Shown here: positions 12,601-24,600 of the stretch, in pieces | How positions within the stretch are numbered: position 1 is the stretch's first letter | Layout of the letters: each line of letters opens with the position of its first letter | From: Patiria pectinifera | Taxonomy: Eukaryota; Echinodermata; Asteroidea; Valvatida; Asterinidae | Direction: 5' to 3' | Length of the DNA stretch: 64,000 nucleotides | Assembly (NCBI GenBank): GCA_029964075.1 | Contig: CM057142.1 | Location: forward strand, 25,856,392 to 25,920,391 | Program-made: the position numbers and the translations under genes | Notes under the pieces: model-generated | Database searches by the model: none | What the model saw: only the letters and a program-made list of their open reading frames with translations | What the model was told of the DNA's origin: nothing

Positions 12601-15600
12601 TATGCCTACTTTTTACTATTTGACTTAATCCATTAGCCCTTTTATCGCCCCCAGCCACCCTACCTGGTACTCGTTAGGCTGCCCTCAGGTCATCCTGGTG
12701 ATGAAACAGAACAGTCAGCCACTGACTTTTCAGGACCAAGCTGGGCCTGAGCTACGACCATCGGGAACATATCAGTGGCTGATTTTTTAGTGACCTGAGT
12801 GTAATTGCGATGGTATTAAGACGATCGGCATCAGTCGGCACTAAAAAATATCAACAGTCGCAAGAGTAGAAAAATTTCAACTTCTGCGTCGCGACAGAAC
12901 AAACTTTTTAAAAAGTGCTCCAGGCTTCTCACTATTAGTATATGCCCCAGCTTTGTAAAATTGTTTGCCTTTTTTCCTCTGTTTCAGCTGATGTTGTCAT
13001 CATGAACAATGTATTTGAATTCTTTGCCCCGGCTGGAGAACAAATAAGGTGAGGATATATGGACACACCTAAAATAATATTCACTACTCACTGAATGTAA
13101 ACGTCTAATTTATGTAATTTTTATATACATGTAAGCAATTGAATCTTAATGTGGTCTCCTCGGAAATTTGTTTCTCAGTTTTTTACAAATTACTGAAAAT
13201 GTCTTCTCATTTTTATTTTGACAATGTTGCAAAAAGCTCATGCACTCGTATGTACTCACAAGGGATATTTCTATTAAGAAAAGCTTCTCTGTGATAAGGA
13301 AGTATACAATTAGCTTTTCCTTTACAGAACTTGTCAGAATTTTATTGACTTTAAGTTTGTGTGAAAAGGAGTTGTGATTTAAACAAACTGTCAAAGTTCT
13401 GTGATTAAAAAAATTAGTCTTCCATAAAGTCAACTTTCCTGCATGGATTACAAAGAGTGTTAATAGTTTGAGTTATCCTGACAAGTCAAAGATATGTGCT
13501 TAAAATTTCCGGAAAATTTTCTCCTTCAGTGGGAAAAAAGGATTAAAGTAAGAGAGTGTCAATTAAGATGAAAATTCAAAGTTTCCTTGAATTAATCCTA
13601 ATAAATTGCAATTCCCACTACGTCCTATTTATCTGCGAAAAATATCTATAATAAGCCTCCTGAAGGCCCAAGAGAAACAAAACTGGAAATAACATCACAC
13701 CCCCCTGAATAGTGGATTTTTCCCACCGCTTTTCAAGTTGCCCTTCAAAAGAAAGTACCAAGTGGTAAAAAAAAAAACCACGGCGGGTAACGCTTTAAGA
13801 TGGGTTACGGCACCTTGAGAGCAAGGAAGATGAAAACCATGCGCACACACCCACAGTGCACAACAAACAGTCTTTGTCAGGAACACAAAATAATGTTCAC
13901 GTTCCAATAATAATAACAATAATAATAATAACAGGTTCTTATATAGCGCTTTTAACTAAGATCAAAGCGCTTTACATTATTATTACCCCTAATCATTGGG
14001 CCAATTTAACATTCCATATACCATCTCAGCTCCCTGGGGAGTATACAGCTCGATGCAGCCTGTTAGGCGCAAGGAAGCTAATTCAATCACAATAACCATC
14101 ACTGCCCTCATAGGTACCCATTTACTCCTGGGTGGAGAAAAGCAATGAGTGACAAAGTGCCTTGCTCAAGGGCACACGCACCATGACCCCAGGCTGGACT
14201 CGAACCCACAACCTGCAGTTTTACCCGCAGACCACGAATCAGTGCCCTTAACCACGAGGCCACAGCACTCCAATCAATGCAGTCATAGTAAAACTAGCAT
14301 TGGACATCGCGATGAGTCACAGCGACGAGTCACATTTGCACAGCGACGGGTCACAGTTGTACCCTTTACGCCAAACAAATATGTCATGAAACTATGCAAA
14401 AAACAATCGTGACTATTACTTCTAGTGACAATCTACACGGCGCTGTCCCAAAGTCAGCAAAACAGAGTGATTTGTACCTTGTTTTGAAACTTGTCACTCG
14501 GTGTACATGAAATCACAGCCTTCACGATGAACCGTACAACTGAACCGTTCAATCGCACATTTTGCAATGCAATGGGGCGTGATCTAATATGCAAATTAGA
14601 CGCATGCGCATCAGTGTCATCAAAACAGCTACTCCAAAAAAGTCACTTGCAAAGCTGTGATACACGTATGGCATGGAAACAGTGCCGGTATAATACACCG
14701 GGATAAAATGGGCCGAGTACACTGTCCACCAACCCACCTACCCACCCACCCACCCAACCACCAAACCACCAACATTGCGAGCACAGGCCCACGGCGCGTT
14801 TTCATGCTACCGTGGGAAAAAGAAAAACAAATAGTTTTACAAGTGTTAAGCTGAGGACAGGGGTGGGGTTTAAGGGGGGGGGCCTTACGGGTGGGGATTT
14901 AGAGGGGGTTGTCTTTTCCACACTGTCCCTTGATTTTAAAATTTAAACTCACTGGATCTTTCATGTTTATATTTTGATTTGATGGCTCATTGTTCATTTT
15001 TTTTAAAATTTGATGGCTCCTTGGAAAGCATAGTTTATGCTAGGAATTTGGCAATTCAATTTGAGAACTTATTTTTCAGGATGACATGCCCCAAAATGGA
15101 AAATATATGGCAGTATAAATGTCAGTGGAAGACCGTTACTGTTTGATGTACATGTACGAATACAAAAGTGCGGTAGTGCCTAAAATACCAGAAAGATTTC
15201 TCTTGCGCCAGAAGTTTTACGCCCCAAGTTTTGATCAGATGGTGTCAGTCGGTACCAAGGGTTGAGCCGACTTGACAGTTGATTCTGACACATGGAAATG
15301 ACTGGAATCGTGATAGTGTGACATCAGAAGGCCGGTCAACATGACTTCAAATCCCTTCACACCACTGTACAGTGGTGTGAACGGATTTGAAGTCATGCGC
15401 ACAGAACTGTTGCCCTTGAAAGTGCACGGGCCCTGGCGATGTTGGTGTCAGGCGTGCCATTGACCTCCAGATCTCTGTATTTTGACCGTGACTCAGTTTA
15501 GTGACCTTGCCCTCCTTTTTTCCCCCTCCATCATATATACTATCACCAGTCAGGATAGGGGCGCATGATGTACACATATATATCCGTACAAACCTGGCCT

Positions 15601-18600
15601 CAGAATGTAGGTGGTCATGCACATTCAAACAAGTATTGCCAATTAGGTGCCCTGGTTTGGACCCTGTCATTGGGAAGTTTTCTATTGATCAGAATACTTG
15701 GATGTAGAATTCACAATGCTGCCATTGTGTTCTCTTTTTTTGGCCAATTTTGAATCACACAAGAAGAACATTATCATGTTCATGTAAAATATAATGATCT
15801 AAAGAGATTGCAAAAGACTGTTGGCAATATGTATGACACTTTGATCGGAGCGGAAGACTCCAGGCCATCAAGTGGTCAATTCTCAAAAAGTAAACATAAC
15901 TGAACTTAGCATAACAATAAGCCAAGGTTTTTGTGGGTCTGTCCCCATCACACAGAATACATGTAGTAATTTTTTTCAGCTAGTTTAATAAACAGAAGGA
16001 TCGATCACCTTTCTTACGTGCTCTTTCTTTTTATTTTGCTTTAGATATTGGTGAAAGTTTAATTGTTGTCGAGAGTTGTCAACTTAAAAAAAAATATAAA
16101 AAAATAACAATAATACAGGAACGTATACGTGCTCAACAAGAATTCATTTCCAACTGTAGGAGGAAACATGTGTTTTGTGTTTGATATAGTTTGGCATTGA
16201 GGGTCAGAAAGGAAGTTTTTAACTTTAGGAAGTTAAATTGTGCCTTCCTGCCTATTTTGCTTCAGTATGTTCAAGAGAACAGCCACCTTGCGTGTAGAAT
16301 TTCCCTCCCCCAAAACCCCCCCTGAAAACAATGACTAGCACGTGGTGCACATGCACCCGCTGTGCAAGCTACACGGAAATAGCAGACGTGATGTTTTGAG
16401 TGCGTTTCGAGACTTGCCAAGTGATGGAGCTGTGACATAATTGAAGGTGACGTTTATGTGATGGGTGCAAAAAATCAACCTAGTTCTAAGCGGCAAATAA
16501 ATACAGGCAACTTAACAATTACATCAGTCTTTACAACATAATTCTTATAGCAGGCTCTCATGCCATGGGGTTGCATGAAGACAGTGATAACATCTTTATA
16601 ATAATACGCAAGTCTCTGTTTGTTTGGATGTTTGTCCGAGCTTATTCTCACAAGTGGCAGGTCGCACGGCGCTCAAACTCAGTGGGTGGGTGAGGCTGGT
16701 TTCAACCTTTGATAAGCGATTGCAACCCCGGGGGTCCCTCCCCGGGGCCCTCTCTTGTACCTACATACCGTCATACAGCGTGTGTACGTGTATACATTCA
16801 CGTACAGACATTCGTGTTTTGCTATACTCTCGAGGACAATGCTTTGTGTTTCCCTTTGTCCCTGTAATATAACACTCTCCCATAGACTAAGCACACAAAC
16901 TTACCACAGAGGACCGTTTCCAACAAAAGACCCAACTCCCAAGGACTGAAAGGATCTGTTGTTCTCCCTTTGTGTGTCGGTCCTCGGGGATTACATGTAT
17001 GTGGAACACGTACATGAACACGCACGCATACAAGTACACACGCTGTAATTGCATCTGAAAGGGAACTCCCAAGCTACACGCTAATATATCTATAGATGGC
17101 ACTGTTGAATTTTTGTTCTTCATTTTTTTGTAAGCTAGTCAGCAGTATGGTCATGCGGCACCGTGCAGCGAAGCCTATAAACAGCACAGCAAATGCAGAA
17201 TGAACAGTTGATTCACATTTGAACTGTTACGAATGCATGCAAAAAGTAAACAAACGTTAAAAAGATTTAAACCAACCATCATCTCACCCTATTTATTCTG
17301 GCTATACAAGTTAGAGCCCCCTCTAATCATCTCACCCTATTTATTCTGGCTATACAAGTTAGAGCCCCCTCCAAAAAAACCCAATAATAATAATAATTAC
17401 AAAAATACACACCCACCCTGTTAGGTTTTTTTTTTTCAATGTGAATATGAAACACACATCATCTCACCCTATTTATTCTGGCTATACAAGTTAGAGCCAC
17501 CTCAAAAAAAAACCCATAATAATAATAATTACAAAAATACACACCCACCCTGTTAGGTTTTTTTTTTTTCAATGTGAATATGAAACACAACATTTTTTTC
17601 TTTGCCTTATTAATACCTTGTTAAATTTGGAAAGGTTATAACTACCATGACTATCTATAGTCATAGATTACTATATTGGTGAAATTTTTGAATAATGTAC
17701 ATGCATCTCCAGTATTTTTCCTGTTTTTCCAACAGCATTTGGAAGTTCCTGAGGAAAACACTGAAGAAGAAGGGCAGTTACCTCGTCACGGTGCCGTCCC
17801 TAGAGAAATCCTTGGAAGCACTTCAGGTAAAAGGAATACTATAGGTGCTGCCCCTGTTGAAATCAACATAGGTCTATTGTGACCAAAACTGGGTCCAATT
17901 GGCTTTGCCTCTGGAACTAGTTTGTCAACTTCCAAGTTCCAATACCTCGGGGAGCTAATATCGACTGTCCACCTTCAAACTGTGTTATATTTGTATACCA
18001 TTCACACTTATCCCAGTTTATATATGGGTCGGTTGTAGGTCTTTGATTTTATACCTGGGTTCAGTCTCTCAACCCTGCTCCCAATCAGGGCTGGATGCTA
18101 CCCGTGTAGAGTAGCATCATTGCTGTGATTAACAGTCAGAGCAATTACAACCTGTCAATGCAGCACACACATCACTTTACCAAAAAGTCAAGTGCGTGTA
18201 TCCATTGCTTTACATTTGAGATAAGGGTTTACCCTGGCTTGGGATATAATCCAAAAGGAAATAAAATTAAACAAGAAGGAACTTCCCCATGAAAAACATT
18301 TATCAAAGCAAAAAAAACCCATGATCCACGCGAGGTGGTTAATTCATCTATGATGCACATGTGAATATCCTATGATTTTATTTGTTTCTAGTGTTAATAT
18401 GAAAATGCCTTTGGGATATGGATTACTGGATATTGGTTCCAATGCCCCCTTCGCTCACCTCCCTACCTGGCCCCTCCTCCCCTTAAAAAAATTTAATAGC
18501 CTACTTGGGGAAAAAAAAAATATGTAATCAATCTATATTAATGAGCAGGCATAAAGTAGCAAGGATGCCGTCAGATGCATACTGTTGGTTGTTTGTAACT

Positions 18601-21600
18601 TAATCGTTACAGTGTGATGGACTGTTTTGGACTTCATTATTGATTTGGGGCCAGGGCCATGTAGGGTCAGTTGCCTTGACCAAACTATAGCCCAATTTAT
18701 GAAGAACCACCCGATGATGGGACTTGCAGAGTGCAGACCTTGTTCCATCTGACCTTCTGTCCATCATTTTGACAGCTTGTAATGGTGATTAACAGTTGAG
18801 TTACTCAACATTTTGACAACTTGAATTTGAATAACGGGAGAATGCAAAATTGAACAGGTGATAACTGAAGGTTTACCTTGAGGTTTACCTCGAGGTTCAC
18901 CTCGAGGTTTACCTGGAGGTTTACCTCAAGGTTTTACTGGGTTACCGAGGGTTTAAACCTCTAGTTACCGTTTCTGAAATTCTGCATTCTTCCCTAAACC
19001 TGTTTCCAATGGGAATTGCAGTTTTCTCGAAAAAAAGACTCTATTATGTTGGATCCAAGTTTAAAACCTCTCTACTGGTTACCCGTACTGACTTGCTAGT
19101 CTCTGCATATCAATCACCCAGCTGTGACCAGCAGATAGACAAGTTCAGTGGGTTTTGATGCCCTCTGTGTGACCTTAATGAGTCAGCAGTCAGCAGTCAC
19201 TGCTCGGTCACACTGTTCTCCCCGTTTATAAATAACTTTTCCCTAAAAAATTATATAAATTTTTGAAAAGTTGTCAAACTTCCAATCATTTTGTTCTACC
19301 ATTCTACTCCATGCTTGGGCCATTTCTATTTTTGTGCTTGTGGTGCGCGAGGTATACTTGACATTTCCTTATATGGAGATCATATCAGTGGTTCTCAAGC
19401 ATTCAGTTGTACATGTAGCCGCCGCACATGACATGTACTGTGCACATGTGGCGTGGAGTGCAAGCAGTGGCGTAGCCACCGGGGGGCCGTGGGGGGGCGA
19501 CCGCCCCCCCCCCCATGAAACCTTGTCGCCCCCCAGTCGCCCCCCCCCCCACTGAGATTTTGAGTTTCTAAAAAAATTATCATTGATCTAAATCTAAATA
19601 GTTGCGAATGATCCACATGATGACCACTGAGAAACGACCCTTCGACCGGCGACCGCGGACCAGTAAGCTGACAACCGGCGTGACAAAGCGCATAATGATG
19701 ATCTAAAATGCGTATTAACACCCACTGCACTGCTCGCTCACACCACGGAACACGTATTATAGACAGGTGGTCCGTGGGTCGCACAGTTTCAGTCAGCGAT
19801 ATCACGCGAATCGGCCACGCAGAAACTTTTTCCTCCATTCATATAAGCTAAATAATAATAATAGACCAATTAAAATTCCTTGAAATCAGTGGCGTAGCCA
19901 CAGGGGGGCGTGGGGGGCGACAGCCCCCCCCCATGAAACCTTGTCGCCCCCCCAGTCGCCCCCCCCCCAACTGAGATTTTGAGTTTCTAAAAAAATAATC
20001 ATTGATCTACATGACGCCATGGGCGTAAATCCTGGGGGGGGGGGACAGTGGGACTGGTCCCCCCCCCCCACTTTTTGAAGGGTGGGGGACACAATATCAA
20101 AATAATGTCTCCCCCCCCCCAAGATTTTTGAACTCTTGTCTCATTTACAGGGCCCTATTATGTACTTCAATGTATCTCTTGCTAAGAAAATATTGGTTAA
20201 AGTGGTCAGAAATTGCCTCAGATAGCACCACAGAGCATTTAGAATCCAAAATGTTTCGGGGCCCTTAAGCGGGCCCCGAACCCCACGCCTATAGCTCAGA
20301 AGTCTGGTAGCTGATTCCATGACTCCAACCTCGAAAACAATGTTCAAAAAATGTTCTTATGCCTTTAGCTGAGAAAACCTTGAAAATTATGTATAAATTA
20401 TTATCTTTTGTGCTAAGATAATTATTGGTTAAAGTGGTAAGAAATTGCCTCAGATCACACCACAGAGCATCGAGAATCCAATTTTTTTTTCGGGGCCCTT
20501 AAGCAGGCCCCGAACCCCACGCCTATAGCTCAGAATACCGATAGCTGATTCAATGACTCCAACCTCGAAAACGATGTTCAAATAATTATCTTTTGCTAAG
20601 AAAATATTAGTTAAAGCATGGAGGAAAGTGGTAAGAAATTGCTTCAGATCACACCACAGAACATCTAGAATCCAATTTTTTTCGGGGCCCTTAAGCGGGC
20701 CCCGAACCCCCACACCGTAAGGGCTTCGCGCTTCGCATCAGTTCTGATCAAGGTATGTCCCCCCCCCCCCACTTTTGAGAAGCGATTGACGCCCCTACAT
20801 GACGCCCCCATGAAATGTTCCAGCGCCCCCCCCCCCCCACTTAAAGATTCCTGGCTACGCCACTGAGTGCAAGCTCTTGTGACACTAGGTTTTAAACTTA
20901 AAATACCAAGCAGTGTTAAAATGGACGACAAAAAGGAACAGGTACTTAAAATTTAAAATGGAATAGTCAATGAATTTGCTTTTATAAATATATAGCAGTA
21001 CCTATGCATTATAGGTATTAAGTTTCAAGATCTCATTGGGATACACATTCTGTAAAGGCAACAATATGAGCATGTTTGCTGAATTTAAAGACACACCTTC
21101 ACTAAATCAGGGGTACCACTTGGCACAATCTAGTTTCCATGGGTACGATCTTGCTGCGCCATGTTGTTTCCCATCATGTTTTGCGTGATCTTAACCCCTG
21201 GAATTGTGTAATTTAAATGTGCCAAATAGTGGCACATTTAAATTAGGACTGCAGTCGATGTGTTTAACGCGCAACGCAGTGCTTAAAATTTTGAATTTTT
21301 TTTGTTGGTAGAATCAGTCCTTTCAAACATGAGATTTTGATGAGGCATTATTTAAGCAAGGATTTATATTAAATGTACGTACCTCTGTCGTCCCTTTAAA
21401 ACATAACATACAGGTTTTTTTTGGGAAAACCGATGCATACAGAATCCATATCGTTCAGTCATCGCGCAGTTTTGAAGAAAAAAAATGTGTACGTGATGTG
21501 ACGCGCAGTGTATAACGCGTGAGCTCATTCAGGGCGTGCAGTCATAGATATAGAATAAAAAGACTAGATTGGCACCGCGTCCACACGCGCCCATTCACTG

Positions 21601-24600
21601 TGCGATAAATCTCCGCCATTTTTGTTGTCCCTCGTGGACGCTCAACTTATTAACGTAAAGTAATGGAGCTAAATGTATCTTTCCTCCAGCACGTGACCAA
21701 GCTCAACGCGCGCGAAGCCCGAAATGCGCACCGAGTATTTACGCGATGCGCCCAGGCGTTAGCGATAATGGTGCACTGTGCGCGTAAACGGCGTTGCGTT
21801 CGTTATGTTTTTGCGCATTAGTTGTATCTTTCCTCCATCACGTGACCCTCCATGAAAGTCCGCGCGTGTGGACGCGCTGCCGATCTAGTATTTTTATTCT
21901 ATATCTATGCGTGCAGTCTCCAAATACGCGCGCAGTATGCCCTGAATAGCCGGTTTTTACGTATTCCTCACGGCCAGGGTTAGTGAAGGAACGCGCGCAC
22001 GCACCCATGGAGTCGAGGTTGCACTTGGCATTTTGTTTTGAACATGCAATAGAGCCTAAAAGTACGCCATTTTGTCTTTGAACTTCTGGACTCCTCCACG
22101 ACATATCTATGGGCATTTCACACAGGGTTACCCTTTCTCTTGCTTTAAATTTTCACAGAATGATTTTTAACCACAATCACCCAAAGAAACATTCATGTTG
22201 GAATTTTATCTTGGCATCCTACAAGAAAACCTGATGAGTAATCAGTTGGTAATAGGTAAAAATAGGGGTGCATACCTATGTTCCCCAATACCTATGTTCC
22301 CCAATACCGATGTTCCCCGAAATCCCAACCCTATAACCCTAACCCTAACCCTAATCCTAAGGATTTCGGGGAACATCGGTATTGGGGAACATCGGGTAGA
22401 TCCCGTTAAAATGAACTTTACTTAAGACCTTTCACATAAGGATTTTCATACCTAGGTCTCCTTGTTTGATCACTTCCTTGTGTGAGAACGAAAGTGATAA
22501 CGACTCGGACATGAAGATTTACCTACCTACATCCAATGGATTCTAGATTTAGTCGGGCTAATTGCTTGAATACAGTTCTTATCAACGGTCATTATGATTT
22601 TAGATTTGTTTGTAAATGAGAATTAGCCCTACAAGTTTATTTTAAAAAAACTGTGTGTCCCAAAAGACATTTCAGAAATAAATGGATTTGGAGGATTAGT
22701 ATGTTATAGAAAATATTGTTAAACTGACTTGTTTCACGTTTTGGGCTTGTAGACGCTGGAAAAACCAAGAAAACCTATCATGTTCTTGTAGTCTGGTTCC
22801 CTGACCCCACTTAAAATGAAACAGAGCAATTAATACACTTGGGGAATTGTAGGCTCAGAGAATCAGTCTAGCAGGCTTGTACCCCTTCACAGGTGTGTAA
22901 TCAATTGCAAAGAAAAGTCAGAATAACTAAATATGAAAACTTAGGAACAGTTTTTGAAAAAAAAGCCAGTTTTCTCCAATGCTGGTCGGCCGACCAGCGT
23001 TGGAAAAATACAGTTTTTCTTGAAAATGTCAGCACACCAGGAGTCACGATTTTAAAGGATGATTTGGATTGTCAGTCCCGAACAATTCAGTAAGGTATTT
23101 CGTGATAATTTGATCATTTCGTTTTTTGATGTTTGCAAATGTTGTTTCTTCCCTTTAAATGTAATTGTCCGGACTTGCACAGAGGAAAATCAGGAAATCT
23201 TGATTTCTCCACTTGTAAGCCAATCAAAATTCCAAACTGAAAGTATCGATAAAATAAGGCCATGGTAAGTGAAGCTGTAACATTTTTTCCCCCGAGTACT
23301 GTTATTTGAGTATGAGTACTTTAATGATTGAGTACAATTTTGACATGTCGAGTACGAGTACTTTGCTGCCCGAGTACGAGTACTGTCATTTCGAGTTCGA
23401 GTACTTTGACATTCGAGTACGAGTACGAGTACTCAAAAAAAAGTACTGGAGTAGTACTCGAGTACGAGTACCAAGTACGAGTACTACAACACTGAATTTT
23501 CCTATTCGAGCGGTCCGGAAGCGCGCCACCAGGGGTAACATTTCAGGCTCTATTGTGGCAAAGTGCACACTCCAATATCCTGCATGACAGAGAATGTCAG
23601 GCTTGATATCTATACCCTTTTTATTTTCCCCTCTTTCTCATCAGCCTGCTGTTTTACCATTGTCAGACCTTCTACACTCCTTTAGGTTTTTATGTAAACA
23701 CTGAAGGCCTGGCCGTGTTGCATTGTCAAGAGACTGTTAGAGTAGTTAATGGGAAGGATGTCGTCAAAAGGTCAGCGTAGAGTAGACAGTTCCACATCCG
23801 CAATAAAACAACTGAGTTTAAAACAACAATCACTGACTGGTTGGATGAAATCATGGATATTTTTGTGTGTCTGCCCTCGTAATTGCTCACGTCCCTGGAT
23901 GGGACGTGATTAACGGGCATTCTGAGCAAAATGAAGATGAAAATGAAATCCAAATTTTGGATTCTTCCGGAATTCACGGAAATACTTTTGTAGTTTCTTT
24001 CTGTTTGTCTTTTTTGCCTTATGTGTATATTGAAAGACAGTTTGTTTAAAATTTAAAAATAAACCGCATTATGTTAAGGGGGTCCACCCGATGTTCCCCA
24101 ATACTGATGTTCCCCAATGTGATGTTCCCCGATACCGATGTTCCCTAATACCTGTTCCCCATGTACCGAAGTTCCCCAATACCGATGTTCACCTGTCCTT
24201 AGGGTTAGGGTTAGGGTTGCCGGTTGGGGAACAAAGGTATTGGGAAACATCGGTATTGGGGAACATAGGTATGCACCCAAGTTAAGATATTACACGTGAA
24301 CATTCCAGAACTGGTTGAAAAAAGTCTTTTTATAACTGTCAAATACCGAGGACCTCATATTTCTCTTGGTGAAATTCCTGAAACTTTGATGCTAAAGTGT
24401 GCCTGAAGTTGTCTTTCTTCTTAACTTCGGGTCTCCGTCTGGCTCTATTTGAATCTTTTTATGGTATTTGCTGTATTGAACCAACTTTTTTTTTAGAATT
24501 GGAGGATATCATTTTTGGTCTTGCCAGTGTACCAGTGTTGGAAGTAAATCCAGTAATTAACTGGGCAAACTGGTAGCTTCCTATCAGTTGGGCAAGATAC

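Noticed and set aside
17278..17590. CRISPR-like array
   Set aside because: The repeats are contiguous tandem units without unique spacers, and the genome is eukaryotic.
17676..17882. Open frame with VPEENTEEEGQLPRHG across exon 8
   Set aside because: It is out of phase with gene A. The phase that joins exons 7 and 8 reads through the methyltransferase strand GSYLVTVPS instead.
19395..19838. 147-codon minus-strand frame
   Set aside because: It lies in the G/C tracts and interior of the hAT-like element and shows no transposase or other domain.
22327..22360. True chromosome end or telomere
   Set aside because: The CCCTAA tract is short, internal and bounded by inverted arms shared with a second copy.
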